From Nitrospirae bacterium RBG_16_43_11 (GTDB lineage Bacteria; Nitrospirota; 9FT-COMBO-42-15; HDB-SIOI813): a DNA stretch of 12,245 bases. The notes under the pieces are model-generated. The model was not told the origin of the DNA. It worked only from the letters and a program-made list of their open reading frames with translations, and made no database searches. Position 1 is the stretch's first letter, and the number at the start of each line of letters is the position of its first letter. The position numbers and the translations under genes are program-made. Below, one piece after another: positions 6,304 to 12,245 of this stretch. Where the stretch lies: positions 19,016 through 31,260 of the forward strand of contig MHEI01000078.1 in the NCBI GenBank assembly GCA_001805165.1, given 5' to 3'.

Positions 6304-7980
6304 ATGCTCAGGGCATTAAGGATCAAAGACCTTGCCATTATTGATGAGCTTAATCTTGAGTTCATAGAGGGATTTGCTGTGTTTACAGGAGAAACCGGCG
6401 CAGGCAAATCAATAATTGTTGATGCGCTGGATCTGATAACAGGTGGAAGGGGTTCATCAGATATTGTACGGGATGGATGCGAAGAGACTGTCGTAGAGGG
6501 TATATTTGATAGAATTGATAAAATTGGCCTTCATAATAAGCTATCCAGGTACGGGATTGAAACTGACAGTGATGAACTGATTATCAGGAGGAGCATTAAC
6601 AGAAACGGCAGAAACAGGTTATATATAAATGGAGTACTATCAACCATCTCTGCACTGAATGACATATCCAGCAGACTAATTGACATCCACGGACAGCATG
6701 AACATCAGACACTCTTGAGAAAAGAGTCACACTGCGAGTATCTGGATGCATTCGGCAAATTATCGGACATTAAAAACATGGTTGCCGGGAAGTATCAGAT
6801 AATTAATGAGTTACAAATACGTTTGAATAAGATTGAAGAAAACGTCCGTGGGAAAAAAGAGAGAGAGGAACTGTTACAATTTCAGTTATCAGAAATAAAA
6901 GGCGCTTCCATCAGGGCTGGTGAAGACCGAGAGCTTGTTGAAGAGCGGAATATCCTCAGCAATTCGCAGAACCTGTCTGCCTTAAGTCATGAAGCTTATA
7001 GCATCCTTTACGAAAATGACGAGTCAGTAATTTCGTCCCTTGGTAAGGTAGAGGATTTATTGACTGAGATAGCAGGGATTGATGAAAAGATGGGTGAGTC
7101 TGCTGATATGACCAGAACCTCTTCGGTAAGTCTGAAAGAGGTCTCTGATATTATCAGGAGATTCAAGGATAACATCAGGTATGACCCTGAAAGATTGGAA
7201 AGTGTAACCGGGCGTATATATCTGCTCGACAGGTTAAAGAAAAAATATGGCATGACCATTGAAGACATACTGGCCTGTCAGGAAAGAGTAGAGAAGGATT
7301 TAGAGAGCATCGGATATTCGGATCAGGAAGTGCAGGCAATCAGGGAAGAGATGGAGAAAGTCCTGAATGATGCAGGGTCTCTTGCAACTGAACTGTCAGA
7401 TTGCAGAAGAGGGGCTGCATTGAGACTCGAGAAAGAGATAATGGACGAACTATCGCACCTCTCGATGGACAATACTAAATTTGTCATAAATATCGAAGGC
7501 GTGCCATTATCGCAAAACGGCATTGATTCCGTGGAATTTATGATTGCGAATATGAATGAGGAGCCGAGGCAATTGGCCAGAGTAGCATCAGGAGGGGAGC
7601 TTTCAAGGATTGTACTTGCTATCAAGAGCAGGCTGTCTTCCATGGATAGCGGATCAACACTGATATTCGATGAGGTTGATGCCGGTATTGGCGGGGGTGT
7701 TGCTGAAGAAGTTGGAATGCGGCTTAAATACTTATCTCATGATAATCAGGTGTTTTGTGTAACTCACTTGCCTCAGATAGCAGCAATGGCTGATTCACAT
7801 TTTTATGTAGAGAAGGTGGTTTCCGGTGACAGAGTAGTAACAAAGGTAAAGAAGCTGGACAGACAGGAGCGTGTAGAAGAGATCAGCAGGATGCTTGGCG
7901 GCAGGGACATGACTAAGACAGCCATGAAATATGCTGCTGAGATGATAGAAAGAACAGCGTTAAACAGTCATAAGTCATAA
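6304..7980 (+). CDS. recN: DNA repair ATPase RecN
   Basis: RecN is an SMC-like ATPase that acts early in double-strand break repair by recombination. The 558 residues match the family length (about 550). The N-terminal head has LRIKDLAIIDEL and Walker A GETGAGKS (29-36), followed by the family motif LIDIHGQHEHQ. The middle section, roughly 155-370, is rich in Glu, Lys and Leu with heptad-like character, corresponding to the short RecN coiled coil. The C-terminal head has the signature ASGGELSRIVLAIK (Ser429 to Glu432 region), Walker B LIFDEVDAGIGGG (Asp456/Glu457) and VTHLPQIAA. The start ATG 6304 is one base after the trxA stop, with the trxA terminus supplying only a weak ribosome site, so it probably depends on coupling. 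No LexA-type operator is visible upstream. Confidence 0.97.
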   Translation: MLRALRIKDLAIIDELNLEFIEGFAVFTGETGAGKSIIVDALDLITGGRGSSDIVRDGCEETVVEGIFDRIDKIGLHNKLSRYGIETDSDELIIRRSINRNGRNRLYINGVLSTISALNDISSRLIDIHGQHEHQTLLRKESHCEYLDAFGKLSDIKNMVAGKYQIINELQIRLNKIEENVRGKKEREELLQFQLSEIKGASIRAGEDRELVEERNILSNSQNLSALSHEAYSILYENDESVISSLGKVEDLLTEIAGIDEKMGESADMTRTSSVSLKEVSDIIRRFKDNIRYDPERLESVTGRIYLLDRLKKKYGMTIEDILACQERVEKDLESIGYSDQEVQAIREEMEKVLNDAGSLATELSDCRRGAALRLEKEIMDELSHLSMDNTKFVINIEGVPLSQNGIDSVEFMIANMNEEPRQLARVASGGELSRIVLAIKSRLSSMDSGSTLIFDEVDAGIGGGVAEEVGMRLKYLSHDNQVFCVTHLPQIAAMADSHFYVEKVVSGDRVVTKVKKLDRQERVEEISRMLGGRDMTKTAMKYAAEMIERTALNSHKS

Positions 7981-8017
7981 GAGAAGTTCAGGAGTCTGAC
8001 ACTCTGACGCAGGGAAT

Positions 8018-8638
8018 ATGCTCGCAACTTTGAAAAAAGAAATCAGACGAGGTGTGCTGGGGATAAGAGACAGCCTTTCGGTTCAGGACAGGATTAATTT
8101 CAGCAGGCAGATATGTAATAACCTGTTAAATCTCGAAGAATTCAGTAAGGCAAAAGTAGTCCATTTTTTTCTAAATACAAAGAGCGAGGTAATTACTGAG
8201 GATGCAGTAAGAAAATCATTGTTAATTGGTAAAGATGTAGTCGTGCCGGTGATAGATAAAGAACATAAACGCATCCTGCTGTCAAAATTAAATGATTATG
8301 ACAACGAATTAATGGTAATGCCTCACGGGATACATGAACCACGCACTGAATTCTTCAGGCCGGTTCAATTAAACAATATTGACCTTATGGCAATTCCCGG
8401 TGTTGCATTCGACAAATCAGGACACAGGCTTGGTTATGGCGCTGGATATTATGACAAGTTGCTTGAAACTGAGCATACAAGACCGTTACTTGTAGCCCTC
8501 GCTTTTGAGTTGCAGATAGTAGATGAGATACCGGTAGGATCGCATGATGTCAGGGTAGACATGATCGTTACAGAAGAACGGATTATCAGAATAACGGGCA
8601 GCGCCGGCCTTCATAGCCGGCTTACATGGAATTCATAA
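8018..8638 (+). CDS. ygfA: 5-formyltetrahydrofolate cyclo-ligase
   Basis: This enzyme (MTHFS) uses ATP to convert 5-formyl-THF into 5,10-methenyl-THF, returning a storage/inhibitory folate to the active pool. The 206 residues begin with the family pattern LKKEIRRGVLGIRDSLS (basic residues near the ATP site), then the VHFFLNTKSEV strand, IPGVAFDKSGHRLG, and the hallmark GYGAGYYDKLL (from 139). The conserved core ends near VDMIVTEERII; the last 15 or so residues are a tail without family motifs, encoded partly by an inverted repeat. The start ATG 8018 follows AGGG at 8011-8014, in a 37-base gap after recN. The product is the substrate pair of FolD, encoded next, which supports the assignment. 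Confidence 0.94.
   Translation: MLATLKKEIRRGVLGIRDSLSVQDRINFSRQICNNLLNLEEFSKAKVVHFFLNTKSEVITEDAVRKSLLIGKDVVVPVIDKEHKRILLSKLNDYDNELMVMPHGIHEPRTEFFRPVQLNNIDLMAIPGVAFDKSGHRLGYGAGYYDKLLETEHTRPLLVALAFELQIVDEIPVGSHDVRVDMIVTEERIIRITGSAGLHSRLTWNS
8603..8621 (+). repeat. Perfect inverted repeat GCCGGC-7-GCCGGC inside the end of ygfA
   Basis: Two copies of GCCGGC (8603-8608 and 8616-8621) flank a seven-base loop, cttcata, and could form a six-base-pair GC stem in RNA 15 bases before the ygfA stop codon. There is no U-tract, so it is not a standard intrinsic terminator. It could slow 3' decay or modulate folD, whose start lies 34 bases beyond. It could equally be chance. Confidence 0.35.
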
Positions 8639-8654
8639 AACCGGGATCAGGACA

Positions 8655-9509
8655 ATGTCAGCAAAGATTTTAGACGGTAAGGCAGTAGCAAAACATATAA
8701 GGGAAAATATTGCAAAGGAAGTGGAAAAACTCAAACATGAGGGTATTCACCCGGGGCTTGCAGTTGTCCTTGTAGGCAATAATCCTGCTTCTATGATTTA
8801 CGTCAGGCATAAGGGAGAGGCATGCCGCACAGCAGGTATCTATTCAGAAGAACACAGGCTGCCTGCAGATACTTCTGAAACTGACTTACTCGGCCTGATA
8901 GATAAACTCAACAAAGACCCCAGGGTTCATGGTATATTAGTCCAGCTTCCACTTCCTGAGCAGATTAATAAGGACCATATCCTGAAAACCATTTCCCCTG
9001 ATAAGGATGTGGATGGATTTAATGAGATAAATATGGGGCGGCTTATGACAGGCCAGGATGGACTTGTCCCATGTACACCACTTGGCATTATGAAGCTCCT
9101 CGAACATTACCGGATACAGATTGAAGGAAAATATGCCGTGGTAGTGGGAAGAAGCAATATAGTAGGCAAGCCTGTTGCAATGATGCTGTTACATAGAAAC
9201 GCAACTGTTACCATTTGTCATACACGGACAAAGAATATGTCAGAGATATGCAGGCAGGCGGATATCCTTATCGCGGCGGTTGGCAGGTCCAGGATGATCT
9301 CAGGTGACATGATCAAGGACGGAGCTGTAGTTATTGATGTCGGCATAAACAGACTGGATACAGGTAAATTAGCAGGCGACGTTGACTATGAAGGGGCAGC
9401 AGAGAAGGCAGCGTGGATAACTCCGGTTCCGGGAGGTGTAGGGCCAATGACCATAGCTATGCTCCTCTACAACACAGTAAAGGCTGCAAAACATATAGCC
9501 CGTAAATAA
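8655..9509 (+). CDS. folD: Bifunctional methylenetetrahydrofolate dehydrogenase/cyclohydrolase FolD
   Basis: FolD interconverts 5,10-methylene-THF, 5,10-methenyl-THF and 10-formyl-THF using NADP(H), supplying one-carbon units for purines, thymidylate and formyl-Met-tRNA. The 284 residues match the family length. Visible motifs are the catalytic IYVRHK with Lys53 (Tyr49 four residues before, Ser46), GILVQLPLP, the substrate loop DKDVDGF (116-122), PCTPLGIM, the nucleotide site VVGRSNIVGKP (from about 163), and PVPGGVGPMT (257-266). Nothing is missing. The start ATG 8655 is preceded by GGGATCAGGA at 8643-8652, which gives a moderate ribosome site. It lies between ygfA and metF, whose reactions directly flank its own. 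Confidence 0.98.
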   Translation: MSAKILDGKAVAKHIRENIAKEVEKLKHEGIHPGLAVVLVGNNPASMIYVRHKGEACRTAGIYSEEHRLPADTSETDLLGLIDKLNKDPRVHGILVQLPLPEQINKDHILKTISPDKDVDGFNEINMGRLMTGQDGLVPCTPLGIMKLLEHYRIQIEGKYAVVVGRSNIVGKPVAMMLLHRNATVTICHTRTKNMSEICRQADILIAAVGRSRMISGDMIKDGAVVIDVGINRLDTGKLAGDVDYEGAAEKAAWITPVPGGVGPMTIAMLLYNTVKAAKHIARK

Positions 9510-9511
9510 TA

Positions 9512-10381
9512 ATGAAAATAAGTCAACTCTTACAAAATAATAAGCCTATATTCTCCTTCGAGTTTTTCCCTCCAAAGACAGCAGAGGGAGAAAAGAACCT
9601 CTATGAGACCATTAAAAACCTGCGCCATTTGGAACCGGCCTGGGTATCAGTAACTTACGGCGCCGGCGGGAGTACAAGAGAGAAGACTATTGACCTTGTG
9701 ATACGCATCAAACATGAACTTGGAATTGAGCCTATGGCGCATCTGACATGTGTGAACAGCCAAGAAGACGAGATTAAAGGTATCCTGACAAAGCTAAGCA
9801 AGAACGGCATAGAGAATATACTGGCATTAAGAGGTGACATGCCGTTGCAGGATAATTCTGCAAAACAAGTGCATCAGAGTTTTAATTACGCATGTGAACT
9901 CATACAGTTTATCCGTAAGAATTTTGATTTTTGCATTGGAGCAGCAGCCTTTCCGGAGGGTCACCTGGAGAGCAAGTCTATTGATGAGGATACACATTAT
10001 TTAAAAGTAAAAGCCGGAGCCGGAGCAGACTTTTTTGTCACTCAACTATTTTTTGACAACAGGTTTTATTTTGATCTGGTTGAACGCGCGAATCGTGCGG
10101 GAGTTAACAAACCGATTATACCCGGTATCATGCCTATTACAAATGTAGAACAGATAGATCGTTTCACATCCTTATGCGGCGCCACTATTCCTCATGATCT
10201 TAAACAAAGTCTTGAGGAGATAAAAGAAAATCCGGAGGCAGTAGCGGAATCAGGTATCCGATATGCAACAGAACAATGCAGGGAACTTCTTGATAAGGGA
10301 GTTCCGGGAATACATTTCTACACCCTCAACCGTTCTCCTGCAACTATTGCGATACTGAGAGAACTAAAAGGGAGGCGATGA
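9512..10381 (+). CDS. metF: 5,10-methylenetetrahydrofolate reductase
   Basis: MetF is an FAD enzyme with a TIM-barrel fold that reduces 5,10-methylene-THF to 5-methyl-THF, the methyl donor for methionine synthesis. The 289 residues compare with 296 in E. coli. FSFEFFPPKT carries the proton-relay Glu17 (E. coli Glu28). VTYGAGGSTR follows, then MAHLTCV, and LALRGDMP with Asp109 (E. coli Asp120). VTQLFFD is in the later half, and GIHFYTLNRS lies near the C-terminus. It starts at ATG 9512, two bases after the folD stop, with no strong ribosome site, so coupling to folD is likely. The protein has no N- or C-terminal extension. No MetV-like, corrinoid or formyl-THF synthetase gene is nearby, so I read it as biosynthetic; a role in an acetyl-CoA pathway has no support in this window. 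Confidence 0.97.
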   Translation: MKISQLLQNNKPIFSFEFFPPKTAEGEKNLYETIKNLRHLEPAWVSVTYGAGGSTREKTIDLVIRIKHELGIEPMAHLTCVNSQEDEIKGILTKLSKNGIENILALRGDMPLQDNSAKQVHQSFNYACELIQFIRKNFDFCIGAAAFPEGHLESKSIDEDTHYLKVKAGAGADFFVTQLFFDNRFYFDLVERANRAGVNKPIIPGIMPITNVEQIDRFTSLCGATIPHDLKQSLEEIKENPEAVAESGIRYATEQCRELLDKGVPGIHFYTLNRSPATIAILRELKGRR

Positions 10382-11181
10382 AACAAAAAATTACTGTTCC
10401 AGACATACTTAGCAGAAAACATGACGGCAGGAAGATTACTATGCTCACTGCCTATGATTACCTTTTTGCCAGGCTTATAGATAGCGCCGGCATTGACATA
10501 ATCCTTGTCGGAGATTCACTCGGTACCGTAATCCAGGGTCACCACACGACCCTGCCGGTCACAATGGATGAAATGATTTACCATACAAGGTTAGTCAGCA
10601 AAGGCGTAGAGAATGCCCTTGTGGTGGGTGACATGCCTTTCATGTCATATCAGACCTCTGTCTCTGATGCAGTGTATAATGCAGGACGATTTCTTAAAGA
10701 AGCCGGGGCCGAAGCTGTTAAGGTTGAAGGCGGAACCACGGCTATTGATAAAATCAAGGCAATTATTGCTTCAGGAATACCTGTAATGGGACATGTAGGA
10801 CTTTTGCCACAGTCAGTGCATCAGATGGGAGGTTATAAGGTTCAGGGTAAGGAAGACACATCCGCTGAAAGGATTATGAGTGATGCTATTATGCTTGATG
10901 ATGCCGGAGTATTTGCAGTAGTAGTGGAAGGGATACCTGCAGGACTTGCAACGAAGATTACTGCTGCAATTTCAGTACCTACTATAGGTATTGGCGCTGG
11001 TATTGATTGTGACGGGCAGGTGCTCGTTATGCATGACCTGCTTGGTCTGACGCCTCAGCCTGTCCCGAAATTTGTCAGACAATTTGCCGCACTGAGAGGG
11101 CTCTGCATAGATGCAGTTAAACGATTCAAGGTGGACGTAGAGAACGGAAAGTTTCCTTCCGACGACGAGAGTTATCATTGA
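10378..11181 (+). CDS. panB: 3-methyl-2-oxobutanoate hydroxymethyltransferase
   Basis: PanB transfers the one-carbon unit of 5,10-methylene-THF to 2-ketoisovalerate, forming ketopantoate, the first committed step of pantothenate and coenzyme A synthesis. The 267 residues (E. coli 264) contain LTAYDYLFARLID, the metal site VGDSLG with Asp46, GHHTTLPVTMDEM, GDMPFMSY with the second metal ligand Asp85, MGHVGLLPQSVHQMGG, the catalytic-region Glu184 in VVVEGIP, and GIGAGIDCDGQVLVMHDLLG. It starts at ATG 10378, overlapping the metF stop in ATGA, with GGGAGG upstream. The usual partners panC and panD are not in this window; grouping with folD and metF instead reflects the shared folate cofactor. It appears to end the cluster. 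Confidence 0.98.
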   Translation: MKQKITVPDILSRKHDGRKITMLTAYDYLFARLIDSAGIDIILVGDSLGTVIQGHHTTLPVTMDEMIYHTRLVSKGVENALVVGDMPFMSYQTSVSDAVYNAGRFLKEAGAEAVKVEGGTTAIDKIKAIIASGIPVMGHVGLLPQSVHQMGGYKVQGKEDTSAERIMSDAIMLDDAGVFAVVVEGIPAGLATKITAAISVPTIGIGAGIDCDGQVLVMHDLLGLTPQPVPKFVRQFAALRGLCIDAVKRFKVDVENGKFPSDDESYH

Positions 11182-11197
11182 AATTGTCCACCACATT

Positions 11198-11226
11198 TGC
11201 TCGAATAAGCTCCCCTATGTTACACT
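11198..11226 (+). promoter_or_regulatory. Candidate sigma-70-like promoter for glcD
   Basis: The 51-base gap after panB contains TTGCTC (11198-11203) and TACACT (11221-11226) separated by 17 bases. The matches to TTGACA and TATAAT are 3/6 and 4/6. Transcription would begin near the GTG at 11233, and no Shine-Dalgarno is seen there. No terminator hairpin for panB is visible in the gap. This is a weak sequence-only prediction. Confidence 0.3.
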
Positions 11227-11232
11227 TTCCTT

Positions 11233-12245
11233 GTGATATCGCCTGTCATCATAAATCGTCTGCGTGACGAACTGGGCAAAGATGCAGTCATAACTGACAA
11301 AGAACACCTGATCTGCTACTCCTACGATGCAACCCGCATCGAGAGGCTTCCTGATGCCCTGTTGATGCCAAAGACGCCTGAAGATGCAGCATCCATTCTT
11401 AAAATAGCAAACAGTGAAAAGATCCCTGTTATACCAAGAGGCGCCGGCAGCGGATTTGCAGGTGGTTCTGTTCCGGTTCAAGGCGGCATCATCCTGTCAT
11501 TGCAGCGAATGGACAGGATAATAGAGGTGAATAAAGATGATTTCTACATGGTCGTTGAGCCTGGAGTTGTTACAAGAAACATTCAAAAAACTGCTGAGGC
11601 AGCAGGATTATTCTATCCCCCTGATCCATCGAGTGTGAATTTCTGTACTATAGGAGGCAACATTTCTACATGTGCAGGAGGGGCAAGAGGGGTGAAATAC
11701 GGGACAACGAGGGACTATGTAATGGGCCTTGAAGTTGTGCTTCCAACCGGGGATATAATCTTCACTGGTACGCGGGCACCCCGCAGTGTTGCCGGTTATG
11801 ACCTCACAAGGCTTATTGTCGGTTCAGAAGGGACATTGGGAGTTATTACCAAGGCTATCTTAAGGCTTATACCTCTTCCGGAAAAGACTGTGACAGTGGC
11901 AGCAATATTCACTTCGATCCATAATGCAATTGCAGCAATAGAACGTATAATAATATCCGGTATCAGGCCCTCTGTAATTGAATTTATGGACAAGGCATCT
12001 ATAAGTGTCGTCCGGGAACTGCTTCCGGAATCAGTCAGGGAAAAGGGCGAGGCAATGGTGATCTCAGAAGTAGATGGCCCTGAAGCCGTGGTAGAGGACG
12101 GTTTGGAAAGGATTGAGAATATATGCAGAAAGTCAGGGGCTGTTATTATTTCAGCAGCCAGGACACAGCAGGAGAGGGAAAGGCTTTGGACAGCAAGGAG
12201 GTCTGTATCACCTGCGCTTTATAAGATTAACCCGACCAAGATTAA
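11233..12245 (+). CDS. glcD: FAD-linked oxidase, GlcD type (glycolate/D-lactate dehydrogenase subunit), 3' end outside window
   Basis: This is an FAD-binding oxidase of the GlcD/D-lactate dehydrogenase family, which oxidises 2-hydroxy acids such as glycolate or D-lactate and usually works with an iron-sulphur partner (GlcF). The visible 337 codons include the PCMH-type FAD domain: LMPKTPEDAASIL, PRGAGSGFAGG (Arg69 to Gly74 loop), VEPGVV, PPDPSS (129-134), TIGGNISTCAGG, KYGTTRDYV and GSEGTLGVIT (197-206). The substrate/cap domain follows up to NPTKI at the window edge; roughly another 120 residues would be expected. The frame stays open from 11209, after TAA at 11206, and GTG 11233 is the only plausible start before the conserved region. 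The substrate cannot be named from this part, and no partner is visible. Confidence 0.92.
   Translation, partial: MISPVIINRLRDELGKDAVITDKEHLICYSYDATRIERLPDALLMPKTPEDAASILKIANSEKIPVIPRGAGSGFAGGSVPVQGGIILSLQRMDRIIEVNKDDFYMVVEPGVVTRNIQKTAEAAGLFYPPDPSSVNFCTIGGNISTCAGGARGVKYGTTRDYVMGLEVVLPTGDIIFTGTRAPRSVAGYDLTRLIVGSEGTLGVITKAILRLIPLPEKTVTVAAIFTSIHNAIAAIERIIISGIRPSVIEFMDKASISVVRELLPESVREKGEAMVISEVDGPEAVVEDGLERIENICRKSGAVIISAARTQQERERLWTARRSVSPALYKINPTKI

Noticed and set aside
7981..8017. Short repeat CTGACACTCTGAC with GAGT/ACTC arms between recN and ygfA
   Set aside because: The stem is only four base pairs and there is no U-tract, so it is neither a terminator nor a recognisable repeat family.
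9512..10381. metF plus folD as a sign of the acetyl-CoA (Wood-Ljungdahl) pathway
   Set aside because: No formyl-THF synthetase, MetV, corrinoid protein or CO dehydrogenase gene is present, and the enzymes are ordinary biosynthetic ones.
1..12245. Defence system, CRISPR array, phage or transposon in the window
   Set aside because: Every region longer than about 50 bases is occupied by a recognised core gene, and no direct repeat array, integrase, transposase or tRNA attachment site was found. YraN has a nuclease-like fold but is a conserved housekeeping family.

Overview
This is a dense housekeeping stretch of a bacterial chromosome. All 13 protein genes lie on the + strand and are separated by at most about 50 bases. 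Most junctions are stop/start overlaps of 4 to 11 bases or gaps of 1 to 37 bases. The base composition is moderate and AT-leaning by eye. The FtsEX/EnvC division machinery and a C-terminal processing protease point to a Gram-negative (diderm) bacterium. The gene order and protein style recall Nitrospirota or deep deltaproteobacterial-type lineages, but that placement is an inference and not a measurement. I see no tRNA, rRNA, CRISPR array, insertion sequence or phage gene.

Layout: (1) 1-1650, the end of trmD followed by rplS, rnhB and yraN, a common bacterial order for ribosome, tRNA and genome maintenance. (2) 1644-4583, a small conserved protein of unknown function, then ftsE, then a single continuous reading frame carrying a complete FtsX followed by a complete EnvC-like protein. 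(3) 4616-7980, a carboxy-terminal processing protease (ctpA), thioredoxin (trxA) and the DNA repair ATPase recN. (4) 8018-11181, a folate one-carbon block: 5-formyl-THF cyclo-ligase, folD, metF and panB. All four make, interconvert or use 5,10-methenyl- or 5,10-methylene-THF. (5) 11233-12245, the first 337 codons of a GlcD-type FAD-linked oxidase, cut by the window end.

The most interesting object is the FtsX-EnvC fusion at 2529-4583. In Escherichia coli, FtsEX recruits a separate periplasmic protein, EnvC, through the large FtsX extracellular loop. EnvC then switches on amidases that split septal peptidoglycan. Here transporter and activator are one polypeptide: four FtsX membrane segments, a fifth segment resembling the old EnvC signal peptide, a long coiled coil and a LytM domain whose zinc ligands are mostly replaced, as in EnvC. 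The junction has no usable ATG, GTG or TTG start. It does carry a Shine-Dalgarno-like AGGGAGG nine bases before an in-frame ATA, which looks like the remnant of an independent envC start. Secondary points are the conserved orphan gene coupled to ftsE, a possible Asp-to-Glu change at the TrmD general-base position, and a possibly leaderless glcD transcript.
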